From Bradyrhizobium aeschynomenes (GTDB lineage Bacteria > Pseudomonadota > Alphaproteobacteria > Rhizobiales > Xanthobacteraceae): DNA of 64,000 bases. The position numbers and the translations under genes were made by a program. The stretch covers positions 457,234 through 521,233 of the forward strand of contig NZ_JABFDM010000006.1 in the NCBI RefSeq assembly GCF_013178945.1, read 5' to 3'. Every line of letters begins with the position of its first letter. Positions within the stretch are counted from its first letter, which is position 1. Positions 25,458 through 33,585 of this stretch are shown piece after piece. The notes under the pieces were generated by a model. It saw nothing but the letters and a program-made list of their open reading frames with translations. It ran no database searches and was not told the origin of the DNA.

Positions 25458-25832
25458 ATGCCCAAACAGCCACTAGCCAAGTCAATTCAGGACTTCATCC
25501 TGGATCACATTCACACTGTTGCTCAAATGGAAGCATTGCTGTTTCTCCATGCTCAGCCACGGGAACGTTGGGCGGCCGCGGAGATGGCAAAACGCCTCTA
25601 TGCCACTGAACGCGAAATCGTCATCGCGCTGGCCGCACTACATCGTGATGGCTTTCTGAGCGAAGCTGACGGGCACTACCAATTCGACGCGTCTCCGGAG
25701 CGAGCCGCGCTCGTCGAGGAACTCGCCGAGGCCTATCGACATCAGCTCATCCCGATCACGAATCTCATCCACGGGAAGCGACGCAACATCAATGCATTCT
25801 CGGATGCCTTCAAGCTGCGCAGGGACCGCTAG
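25458..25832 (+). CDS. winged-helix-like regulator candidate
   Basis: 124 residues. SIQDFILDHIHTVAQMEALL, then WAAAEMAKRLYATEREIVIA and LHRDGFLSEADGHYQFD follow the pattern of a winged helix (helix-turn-helix plus wing). No ligand domain is present, only a C-terminal helix (ALVEELAEAYRHQLIPI). First gene of a tight operon with two DUF5985 proteins and the membrane trehalose-phosphate synthase (gaps 1, 0 and 44 bp). A palindrome lies upstream. It may act as the operon regulator; this is inference. Confidence 0.75.
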   Translation: MPKQPLAKSIQDFILDHIHTVAQMEALLFLHAQPRERWAAAEMAKRLYATEREIVIALAALHRDGFLSEADGHYQFDASPERAALVEELAEAYRHQLIPITNLIHGKRRNINAFSDAFKLRRDR

Positions 25833-25833
25833 C

Positions 25834-26091
25834 ATGGCTGCCGTCATCTACACCCTCTGCGCGCTGACGAGCGGCTTGTGCACGGGCCTGCTTGCGCGCG
25901 CCTATGTTCGCTTCAGGTCGCGCCTTCTGCTCTGGAGCGCGATCTCGTTCCTCGGGCTGACGTTGAACAACATCGCACTTTGGATCGATAAGATCATCCT
26001 GCCCGAAGCAGATCTTTCGTCCGTTCGCAACGCGATCGCGCTGATCGCGATGTTGATCCTGATCTACGGCCTCGTTTGGGAATCGGAGTAG
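25834..26091 (+). CDS. DUF5985 family membrane protein
   Basis: 85 residues with three hydrophobic segments (VIYTLCALTSGLCTGLLARA, LLLWSAISFLGLTLNNIALW, NAIALIAMLILIYGLVW). The pattern with LLLWSAISFLGLTLNN matches small DUF5985 proteins, which usually come in pairs. ATG 25834 follows the upstream stop by one base; its own stop abuts the next ATG. Function unknown. Confidence 0.8.
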   Translation: MAAVIYTLCALTSGLCTGLLARAYVRFRSRLLLWSAISFLGLTLNNIALWIDKIILPEADLSSVRNAIALIAMLILIYGLVWESE

Positions 26092-26382
26092 ATGACACAT
26101 CTTGGCCAAGCGCTCGGCGGCAGCGTTGCCGCCTGCTCTCTCGTCGCCGCCCTGTTCTTCCTCAAGTTCTGGAGCAGGACCGGTGACCGCTTCTTCCTGC
26201 TGTTCTCGGCCGCGTTCACAGTCGACGCGGGATCTCGGTTCCTGCTTGCGGCGGTCGCCGTCTCCGATACGACGGAGCCGATGTACTACGTCTCTCGGCT
26301 GGTCACCTTCGGCCTCATCCTGACCGCGATCATACAGAAGAACGCAAGCCGCAAGGCGCAAGATCCCCGAAATCCAGACTAG
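26092..26382 (+). CDS. DUF5985 family membrane protein, second copy of pair
   Basis: 96 residues, three hydrophobic segments (GGSVAACSLVAALFFLKFWS, FFLLFSAAFTVDAGSRFLLA, YYVSRLVTFGLILTAIIQKN). KFWSRTGDRFFLLFS is a recognisable family segment. It begins directly after the stop of the previous gene, so the two are surely co-translated and may form a hetero-oligomer. The trehalose-phosphate synthase gene follows after 44 bp. Confidence 0.8.
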   Translation: MTHLGQALGGSVAACSLVAALFFLKFWSRTGDRFFLLFSAAFTVDAGSRFLLAAVAVSDTTEPMYYVSRLVTFGLILTAIIQKNASRKAQDPRNPD

Positions 26383-26426
26383 GAGATGGCCACATATCCC
26401 GCCGCACAGTGCTTCCGGGAGGAAGA

Positions 26427-28673
26427 ATGATCCGGTCCGCAGGTCAGTTCATGCGCCGCCCGGCGGCGAGATATCTCGCTTTGACCGCCGTGGCCGTCGC
26501 GATCGTCGTGGCCGGACTCGTCATTCTGGCCTCGGTCCTGATCGAGAGCTGGTCGCGACAGGATGTGGACCTCCGTTCGCGGCTGGTGTTTCGCTCGGTG
26601 CGGGATCGGATCATCGCGGCCGCCGACTCCCCGCAGCAGGCCGACATTGGCGCTCTGTTCGAACGCATTACCGAGGACGAACGCATTCTGGCGCTCGGGT
26701 TCTGCACGCCGGAAGGTGAACTGCGCTACGCGACAAAAGACTTTCCGCGCTCCATCACCTGCCAAGCCGTCGACCGGGACAAGCGCCGCACCTTTGACAC
26801 GACCAGCTCAGGCCGCCGCGTCAGTGTTGGAATTTTTCCCGTCAACGCTCCGCAGGCCGCCGGAGATCTCCTGGTCATTCACGATCTTGCCTATGTCGAC
26901 GAGCGGGCGGCCGAGGCGCGCGTCTACGCCGGACTTGCCCTCGGCGGAATCGCAGCCGGACTCGGCCTGTTCGCCTTTGCGGTGGTGTCCGCTCTGACAC
27001 GCTCCTGGGCGCGATCCATTCGAGGCATTCTGCAAGGCACGTCCGCCGGCGCCGAGGCAGCGTCTCCGTTCAGCGGCTCGCCGATCGGGCGTGCCGTGCA
27101 CGCCACGCTGGCCGAGCTCCGCGCCGAGCGCCGCTTCGGCAGCGACATCAACGTCGACTGGTCGCCCCAGACACTGCATCGGCTGCTGGTGGAGCGATTG
27201 CCGGACTCGCAGGTGATGGTCGTCTCCAACCGTGAGCCCTACATCCACAATCGTTCGAGCGAGGGCATCGTTCTGCAAAACCCCGCAAGCGGCCTCGTCG
27301 CCGCGCTCGAGCCGATCATGCGGGCTTGCGGCGGCGTCTGGATCGCGCATGGCTCCGGCTCCGCCGACCGCGACACGGTCGACCGGCACGACCGCCTGCA
27401 GGTTCCTCCTGTTGATCCGGCCTATACGCTTCGCCGGGTCTGGCTGAGCGAGGAGGAACAGACGGGCTACTACTATGGTCTCGCCAATGAAGGCCTCTGG
27501 CCGCTCTGCCACATCGCATTCGTTCGTCCGACATTCCGGGAGGCGGATTGGCTGCAATATTGCAAAGTCAACGAGCGCTTCGCCGAGACGGTCGTCCAGG
27601 AGGCCACACGCGACGATCCGATCGTTCTGGTGCAGGACTATCACTTCGCGCTGCTGCCGCGCATGATCCGTGACCGGCTGCCGAAGGCGACAATCATCAC
27701 GTTCTGGCACATTCCGTGGCCGAATGCGGAAACATTCAGCATATGCCCTTGGCGAAACGCCATCATCGAGGGCCTGTTGGGCAGCACGATCCTGGGCTTT
27801 CATACGCAGCTTCACTGCAACAACTTCCTCGAGGCCGCCGACCGGTTCATGGAAAGCCGCGTCGACCGGGAGCACATGTCCGTCACCTATCGCGGCCACG
27901 AGGTGCTGGTGAGGCCATATCCGATCTCCATCGAATGGCCGCCAGCGGCGCTGGCGAACCAGGCTCCGGTGGCTTCCTGTCGCGCATCCGTGCAACGGCA
28001 GTTCGGCCTGTCATCCGACGTGCGGATCGCCGTGGGTATCGAGCGTTTCGACTATACGAAAGGCATTCTCGACCGGCTCAAGGCTGTGGACGATCTGCTG
28101 ACCCGCCATCCCGAATGGAGCGGCCGGTTTGTGTTCATCCAGGCTGCGGCGCCGACACGGAGCAAGCTCGGCGCGTACAGCGCCTTGCAGGAGGAAGCCG
28201 AGACACTCGTCAACTGGATCAATGCGAAACATGGAACGCGCGATTTTGCGCCGATCCGTCTGGTCATTCGTCACCACGAGCCCGATGAAGTCTTCGAGCT
28301 GTTCAGGGCCGCCGACATGTGTGTCGTATCGAGCTTGCATGACGGCATGAATCTGGTGGCGAAGGAATTCGTCGCCGCGCGTGACGACGAACAGGGCGTG
28401 CTGATCCTCTCGACCTTCGCCGGAGCCTCCCGCGAATTGTCCGAGGCCTTGCTCGTCAACCCCTACGACACGCACGGCATGGCAGACGCGCTGCAGACTG
28501 CGTTGCAGATGCCCTCGCCCGAACAGCGCAACCGCATGCGGCTGATGCGGGAGCTCATCAGGGAGCGCAATGTCTATCGCTGGGCGGCGCAAATGCTGCT
28601 CGACGCATCCCACATTCGCCAACGTCAGCGTATCGGCTCGGCCGAGCCGGACTCACAGCGACGGTCGGCCTAG
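26427..28673 (+). CDS. membrane-anchored trehalose-6-phosphate synthase-like glycosyltransferase (GT20)
   Basis: 748 residues. Two transmembrane helices (about 17-40 and 166-190) bracket a ~125-residue periplasmic domain; a linker then leads to a complete GT20 catalytic domain (about 262-735). Active-site motifs present: VVSNREPYI, YYYGLANEGLWPL, VQDYHFALLP, FWHIPWPNAE, ERFDYTKGI (R-x-D-Y-x-K-G), HDGMNLVAKEFVAA and FAGASRELSEALLVNPYD. The family links UDP-glucose and glucose-6-phosphate. Ordinary OtsA is soluble and about 460-480 residues, so the sensor-like N-terminus is an addition. ATG 26427 has GGGAGGAAG upstream. Last gene of the winged-helix/DUF5985 operon. No phosphatase (OtsB) gene is nearby. 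Confidence 0.9.
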   Translation: MIRSAGQFMRRPAARYLALTAVAVAIVVAGLVILASVLIESWSRQDVDLRSRLVFRSVRDRIIAAADSPQQADIGALFERITEDERILALGFCTPEGELRYATKDFPRSITCQAVDRDKRRTFDTTSSGRRVSVGIFPVNAPQAAGDLLVIHDLAYVDERAAEARVYAGLALGGIAAGLGLFAFAVVSALTRSWARSIRGILQGTSAGAEAASPFSGSPIGRAVHATLAELRAERRFGSDINVDWSPQTLHRLLVERLPDSQVMVVSNREPYIHNRSSEGIVLQNPASGLVAALEPIMRACGGVWIAHGSGSADRDTVDRHDRLQVPPVDPAYTLRRVWLSEEEQTGYYYGLANEGLWPLCHIAFVRPTFREADWLQYCKVNERFAETVVQEATRDDPIVLVQDYHFALLPRMIRDRLPKATIITFWHIPWPNAETFSICPWRNAIIEGLLGSTILGFHTQLHCNNFLEAADRFMESRVDREHMSVTYRGHEVLVRPYPISIEWPPAALANQAPVASCRASVQRQFGLSSDVRIAVGIERFDYTKGILDRLKAVDDLLTRHPEWSGRFVFIQAAAPTRSKLGAYSALQEEAETLVNWINAKHGTRDFAPIRLVIRHHEPDEVFELFRAADMCVVSSLHDGMNLVAKEFVAARDDEQGVLILSTFAGASRELSEALLVNPYDTHGMADALQTALQMPSPEQRNRMRLMRELIRERNVYRWAAQMLLDASHIRQRQRIGSAEPDSQRRSA

Positions 28674-28720
28674 ATCGGTCTCATCTGGCAATTCGGCGCG
28701 GCCTGAATGACATGCCGCGC

Positions 28721-29173
28721 TCAGCACGAGGCCGATGCCGTCCGACGCAGCAGCCAAAGCCGCAACATCGCCAGGGCCAGTGTCGCCACGCCGCTCAGCC
28801 CCACCGTGACGGCCGCCGATCCAGGCAGATCGATAAAGGCCGGCGACAGAATGGCCAGAGCCGACGCCAGGACGAGAATGTATTCCTCCCACGCTTCGAA
28901 CGCCGCCAAGGCCGCCACGCTGGTGACACCGATGAGAGCCCCCAGCACACCGGCCGTCTGAGTTGCGGTGTTTGTGACCGGACCGCCGAAGCCGAGGACC
29001 CAGGGCGACGAGAACAGGAAGGCCCCGACAACCAAATTCGCGACGTCGCACCAGCCCCCGTTGAAGAACGCCGCCCTCGCCGTTCTCCTGAACGACATGT
29101 TATCAAAGCGCTTCAGAGCTGGTGCATGGACGCCGGCTCTGTGGGTACGCCACGCGTTGCTTTCAACCGTCAT
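28721..29173 (-). CDS. SPW repeat membrane protein
   Basis: 150 residues, four hydrophobic segments. The signature is WCDVANLVVGAFLFSSPWVL (S-P-W) after an N-terminal soluble stretch of about 40 residues; VLGALIGVTSVAALAAFEAW and EEYILVLASALAILSPAFID follow, an apparent second half of the repeat with SPAF in place of SPW. Its ATG overlaps the stop of the upstream dehydrogenase gene (ATGA), so translation is coupled to that enzyme. Function of SPW proteins is unknown. Confidence 0.85.
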   Translation of the reverse strand: MTVESNAWRTHRAGVHAPALKRFDNMSFRRTARAAFFNGGWCDVANLVVGAFLFSSPWVLGFGGPVTNTATQTAGVLGALIGVTSVAALAAFEAWEEYILVLASALAILSPAFIDLPGSAAVTVGLSGVATLALAMLRLWLLRRTASASC

Positions 29174-31602
29174 TGAGCTTCCCTCCGGGTCGTTGCCGCA
29201 GGACCTTGCGGCAAGGCATATGCGACGACAGCATCACCGATCGGGGTCTCCATGAAATGGTGGCCACCCGCCATGATGACGAGATACTGACGGCCGTCGG
29301 CCTCGTAGGTCATTGGCGTCGCCTGGCCGCCCGCCGGAAGAGTGTCGCTCCAGACCGTCTTTCCGGTCCTGATATCGATCGCGCGGATCAGGTTGTCGGT
29401 CGCGGCCGCAATGAACACCAGTCCTCCTGCTGTCACGACCGAGCCGCCATTGTTGGGCGTTCCAATGCGGATGGGCAGCATCGACGGGATGCCGAACGGC
29501 CCGTTGGTCCGGGCCTGGCCCAAGGGGCGGTCCCACAACGTCTTGCCGGACTTCAGATCGATGGCGCGGATGCCGCCGTAAGGTGGCTGCTTGCAGAGCA
29601 TGCCCGTGAAAGGCAGACGCCAGCCGGCGTTGACGTTGATGGCGTACGGTGCTCCCTGCTGCGGATCTCCGGCTCCTTCCGGACCACCGATCGTCCCGCG
29701 CGCCTGCTCCCGCGGAGCCCAGCCTCTTCGATTGGCCTCGTCGCGCGGAACCAGCCTGTTGTAGTTCGGCATGTCGTTGTAGTTGGCAACAAGGATGCCG
29801 CGGACCGGATCGAGCGCGACACCTCCCCAATCCGAGCCGCCGTTGTAGCCGGGGTATTCGATCCAGTGCCGTGTGGCGCTCGGCGGAGTGAACATCCCCT
29901 GATAGTCAGCGCGCCTGAACTGAATGCGGCACACCAGCTGATCAATGGGGGAAATGCCCCACATGTCGCGTTCGGTGAGATCGGGCCGCCGAAGCGTGTG
30001 ATAGGTCGAAAACGGCTGCGTCTTTGCACGCTCTTTCGGCTCGACGCCGCCTTGTGGCACGGGGCGCTCCTCCACGCCGACGAGCGGCTCACCGGTCCGG
30101 CGGTCCAGCACGAAGATGTCTCCTCGCTTGCTGGGCAGAACGAGGGCGGGAACAGACTGGCCCGTCTTGTCCGGGAAGTCGGCCAGCGTGGCCTGAGAGC
30201 CCAGATCGTAGTCCCAGACGTCATTGTGAACGGTCTGGAAGTGCCATGCCGGCTTGCCTGACGTGACATCGATGGCCACGAGGGACGTGGCAAATTGTTT
30301 TTCGACCTCCGAGCGGCTGCCGCTCCAATAATCGACCGCCGAGACGCCGAGCGGGAGATAGACCAGCCCGAGTTGCTCGTCGCCGGACGCGGTCGTCCAC
30401 ATATTCGGCGTGCCGCGGCTATAGGTCTCGCCGAGAGCCGGGGGCGCAGCTCCATCCGGCCTCGCCATGTCCCAGGCCCAGCGCAGCTTGCCGGAAACCG
30501 CATCGTAGCCCTGGATGACGCCTGAGGGAGCATCGCGCTTCTGTCCATCGAGGATCTGATGTCCGACCGCGACGACGCCGCGAACGATGGTCGGCGGCGA
30601 CGTGATCGAGTACATGCCGGGATCATGCCGCCCGATCCCCGTCGCCGTGTCGACCTGACCTCCGTAGCCGAACGACAAGCAAGGTTTGCCGGATTCGGCA
30701 TCGACCGCGACGAGACGTCCATCCAGCGTTCCTTCGAACACCCGGGTCGCGCAAAGCTGCGCGGGATCAGCATCCGGCACAGCGAAGTACGCGACACCGC
30801 GGCAGGCGGCCGTATAGGGGATGAACGCGTCAGGGACGCGAGGGTCGTAGCGCCAGCGCTGCTTTCCGGTCGACGCCTCGACGGCGATCAGAATGTTCTT
30901 GGGCGTGCAGACATAGAGCAGATTGCCGATCTTCAACGGAGTCGTTTCGGCACCATACGTGTTTCGTGTTTCATGGGATGGAAGATCACCGGTGTGGAAC
31001 ACCCATGCCTTGGTCAATTGGGCCACGTTCTTGCGGTTGATCTGGTCAAGCGGCGAATAGCGTCGTGCGCTATAGCTGCCGCCATAGGCGGGCCAGTCCG
31101 CGCCAGACTTGAGCAGCGAGGGATCGCTCATGGCGGAGCCGGCCGCCATCCCCGGTACCGATACGGCAGCCGCTGCATTGGAGGACACGAACATCAGATA
31201 GCCCGTCGCCACCAGCATCAGCATGCCCACTGCGACCGTCGCCGGGAGCTCGAACGCATGGCGGTAGGCACGCAAGGTCGGCGCCAGGAGGATGACACAG
31301 ACGAGCAACACGGCAGGACCGACCGTCCTGGGCACCAATGCCCATCCGTCCGCACCGACCTCCCACCACGCCCAGACGACCGTGACGAGAAACAGCAACG
31401 AGTACAGCCACGCCCCCTCGGCACGGCGGCGCGCCAGCAAATAGCCGGACAGGATCAGGGCAATGCCGGAGGGAAGATAGTAGAACGAGCCGCCAAGGGC
31501 GATGAGCCAGGCGCCGCCGATGCCCAGGACGATCCCGATGACGATCATCACGATGCCCAGGAGGAGCGCCATCCAGTCAGCTGCCGACTTGCTACGCGAC
31601 AT
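29170..31602 (-). CDS. gcd: membrane-bound PQQ-dependent glucose dehydrogenase
   Basis: 810 residues, the usual length. Five N-terminal transmembrane helices (about 10-150) hold the ubiquinone-reducing part. A periplasmic eight-bladed quinoprotein propeller follows: KAWVFHTGDLPS, YTAACRGVAYF, RGTPNMWTT, the catalytic-base segment HNDVWDYDLGSQ, and LPSKRGDIFVLDRRTG with the PQQ-contacting Lys. It oxidises glucose (or quinate/shikimate-type polyols, family-level) in the periplasm and passes electrons to ubiquinone. ATG at 31602. Translationally coupled to an SPW protein. PQQ synthesis genes are not in the window. Confidence 0.94.
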   Translation of the reverse strand: MSRSKSAADWMALLLGIVMIVIGIVLGIGGAWLIALGGSFYYLPSGIALILSGYLLARRRAEGAWLYSLLFLVTVVWAWWEVGADGWALVPRTVGPAVLLVCVILLAPTLRAYRHAFELPATVAVGMLMLVATGYLMFVSSNAAAAVSVPGMAAGSAMSDPSLLKSGADWPAYGGSYSARRYSPLDQINRKNVAQLTKAWVFHTGDLPSHETRNTYGAETTPLKIGNLLYVCTPKNILIAVEASTGKQRWRYDPRVPDAFIPYTAACRGVAYFAVPDADPAQLCATRVFEGTLDGRLVAVDAESGKPCLSFGYGGQVDTATGIGRHDPGMYSITSPPTIVRGVVAVGHQILDGQKRDAPSGVIQGYDAVSGKLRWAWDMARPDGAAPPALGETYSRGTPNMWTTASGDEQLGLVYLPLGVSAVDYWSGSRSEVEKQFATSLVAIDVTSGKPAWHFQTVHNDVWDYDLGSQATLADFPDKTGQSVPALVLPSKRGDIFVLDRRTGEPLVGVEERPVPQGGVEPKERAKTQPFSTYHTLRRPDLTERDMWGISPIDQLVCRIQFRRADYQGMFTPPSATRHWIEYPGYNGGSDWGGVALDPVRGILVANYNDMPNYNRLVPRDEANRRGWAPREQARGTIGGPEGAGDPQQGAPYAINVNAGWRLPFTGMLCKQPPYGGIRAIDLKSGKTLWDRPLGQARTNGPFGIPSMLPIRIGTPNNGGSVVTAGGLVFIAAATDNLIRAIDIRTGKTVWSDTLPAGGQATPMTYEADGRQYLVIMAGGHHFMETPIGDAVVAYALPQGPAATTRREAQ

Positions 31603-31686
31603 GCTCGTTCTCGCTGTCTATCGATTGAAAAGCAGCTGCTGCGGCCCAGCCGGAGCGGCACGCACGCCGCTCCGGATCGTCGTCGC

Positions 31687-32292
31687 TCACATGTTGCTCG
31701 GGTACTTGAACGACGGGGCGGCCTTCAGCTGCTCTGCCGTCGTATCCATCGAGGCATGCCATCGCCTATCGTTCTGATCATATTTGATCTTGATCGCCGA
31801 CGGACGCACGGCCACGTACTGATCGCCGATTCCGAGAAAACCGCCGACCGACAGAATGTAGCCGTCGACACCATTCTCATTGAAGGCGATATCCTTGATG
31901 GTGCCGATGTTCTGCTTGGCCATGTTGAACACGTCGAGGCCGATCACCCGCGATCCGAGCCCGTCCTTGGCCGGCACGGATGTAAAGGCGCCGCCGGGCG
32001 CTGCATCCGAGCCGGAGCCCGCCGATGCGCCGGTGTTCGCCCCGACCGTCGCGGGTTCGTCCATCGCATTCGCTCCGACGAACACCATGATCGGATTGCC
32101 CGACCGGTCCTTCGCCTGGATGACGGTCGGGGCGGAGATCACCCGCACATTCGTAAAGCCGGACTGCTGGAGGTTGGCGACGATATCCTGGCGTCCGCTC
32201 TGGTTTGCGGCCGGTGCCTGCGATGCCGACTCGGCAAACGCTGCCGTCGATGCCAGGGCTGTCAGCGCGAGCGCTGTCGTTAGATTTCGCAT
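31687..32292 (-). CDS. secreted PRC-barrel domain protein
   Basis: 201 residues. Signal peptide MRNLTTALALTALASTAAFA; a module NLQQSGFTNVRVISAPTVIQ then AKDRSGNPIMVFVGANAM (shared with the 23757 protein); and a C-terminal PRC barrel (SRVIGLDVFNMAKQNIGTIK then DIAFNENGVDGYILSVGGFL). The family binds partner proteins at the envelope surface; no enzyme activity. ATG 32292 has GAAGGTGAA upstream. Its PRC part resembles that of the protein at 61441. Confidence 0.88.
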   Translation of the reverse strand: MRNLTTALALTALASTAAFAESASQAPAANQSGRQDIVANLQQSGFTNVRVISAPTVIQAKDRSGNPIMVFVGANAMDEPATVGANTGASAGSGSDAAPGGAFTSVPAKDGLGSRVIGLDVFNMAKQNIGTIKDIAFNENGVDGYILSVGGFLGIGDQYVAVRPSAIKIKYDQNDRRWHASMDTTAEQLKAAPSFKYPSNM

Positions 32293-32377
32293 GGAATTCA
32301 CCTTCTTGAAGTAAGTGTTCGATCTCGAGCGACCGCCGACGTGATGAGGAAGACCCCTCCTCACATCGCGCCGCGGC

Positions 32378-32776
32378 TTACGGACAGGGGTGGCGCTGTC
32401 CGTCGTAGCCGAGATAGGTGCCGGAGCTCGGGTCGTAGGACCTGAAGCGCTGGGAACAATAGGCGTCGGTCTCTGCCGCCTGCGCACGGCTGTTGGCGAT
32501 CGCTCCGCCGATCACCGCGCCTGCTGCCAGACCGCCGATCGCCGGTCCCCAGCCGTAACCGCGTCCATACCGGTGATGCCCGCCATATCCCCGATGCCCG
32601 TAGCGCCAGCCGCCGCCACGCCAGCCCGCCTCGACCACGTTCATCCCGTTGACGCTGCTTCCGGCTGCGATCGGCGCCTTGGGGGATATCACGGTCGCCG
32701 CGGATGCCGTGTCGGCGCCCGAGAGGATCGCCACGAATGCAACGGCTGCAACTGGAACTGCGCTTCTGATTGGCAT
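32378..32776 (-). CDS. BA14K family secreted protein
   Basis: 132 residues. Signal peptide MPIRSAVPVAAVAFVAILSG (cut near ASA); Gly/His/Tyr-rich central part (GGGWRYGHRGYGGHHRYGRG); a glycine-zipper segment AIGGLAAGAVIGGAIANSRA; and the BA14K C-terminal signature DAYCSQRFRSYDPSSGTYLG ending GQRHPCP. Members include a Brucella immunoreactive lectin-like protein and rhizobial envelope proteins. CGTACCAGT lies upstream at about 32851. Confidence 0.87.
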   Translation of the reverse strand: MPIRSAVPVAAVAFVAILSGADTASAATVISPKAPIAAGSSVNGMNVVEAGWRGGGWRYGHRGYGGHHRYGRGYGWGPAIGGLAAGAVIGGAIANSRAQAAETDAYCSQRFRSYDPSSGTYLGYDGQRHPCP

Positions 32777-32925
32777 GGAGTTTTCCTTCGTTTCGATGTG
32801 CGAAGGACCAATCCGAGCCAGCCGCCCGAGTTCTCCCGAAGTGTACCGTTGCGTACCAGTGATGGAGTAGCGACGAGAGATACGCGCCACCATGCCGTCA
32901 GCGGCAATCTGTCGCGATCATCAGC

Positions 32926-33585
32926 CTATTTGGCGAGATCGCCGAGCCATCCTTGCGAAACGCCAAAACGCACGATGTCGGCTCTGGTGGACAGGCCGAG
33001 CTTTTCGACCGCCCTCGATTTGTGCGTCTCGATGGTCTTCACGCTCACGTCCAGGCGGCCGGCAATTTCCTTGTTGCTGAAGCCCTGCGCGATGAAGCGC
33101 AGCACTTCGGTCTCGCGCGGCGTCAGCTCGTGTTGCGACGCCTTGCCCGGAGTCGACTCGTCGACCCGTGCGGCCGGCAGCACCTTCTCCGCGACGGCGG
33201 GATCTAGATAGACGCCGCCCTCGGCAATGGCCCTGATGGCGCGCACCAGATCTTCGGCCGCGGAGCGCTTGAGTAGATATCCACGCACGCCGGCCTGCAT
33301 CATCGGTTCAACATAGGCGCGATCCTCGTGGACCGTGAGCGCGAGCATCCGCACCGACGGCACCTTGTCCGCAATCCTGTGCGCCAGCGCGATGCCGCCG
33401 ATGACGGGAAGCGAGATGTCCAGAACCGCGATATCCGGTGTCTCTCGTGCGATGACTTCGAGCGCGGTCTCGGCATCGGTGGCCTCGCCGACCACCTCCA
33501 TGTCACCGACGCGCTCGAGCAGCGCCTTCATCCCCGCAAGCACGAGAGGATGATCATCCGCGAGCGTGATCCGGATCGGTATCAA
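32926..33585 (-). CDS. NarL/LuxR-type response regulator
   Basis: 219 residues. Receiver at 1-120: acidic pair D10/D11, phosphoacceptor D56 (IAVLDISLP), Thr in LALTVHED and Lys in YLLKRSAAED. LuxR-type HTH at about 150-215 (LTPRETEVLRFIAQGFSNKE, IAGRLDVSVKTIETHKSRA). Start is TTG 33585 overlapping the kinase stop (TTGA) with GGGAG 8 nt upstream, so it is co-translated with the sensor kinase. Confidence 0.94.
   Translation of the reverse strand: MIPIRITLADDHPLVLAGMKALLERVGDMEVVGEATDAETALEVIARETPDIAVLDISLPVIGGIALAHRIADKVPSVRMLALTVHEDRAYVEPMMQAGVRGYLLKRSAAEDLVRAIRAIAEGGVYLDPAVAEKVLPAARVDESTPGKASQHELTPRETEVLRFIAQGFSNKEIAGRLDVSVKTIETHKSRAVEKLGLSTRADIVRFGVSQGWLGDLAK

Noticed and set aside
30559..32283. 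Long plus-strand frame over gcd and the PRC gene
   Set aside because: Crosses two real minus-strand genes and their intergenic gap; low-complexity Arg/His composition.
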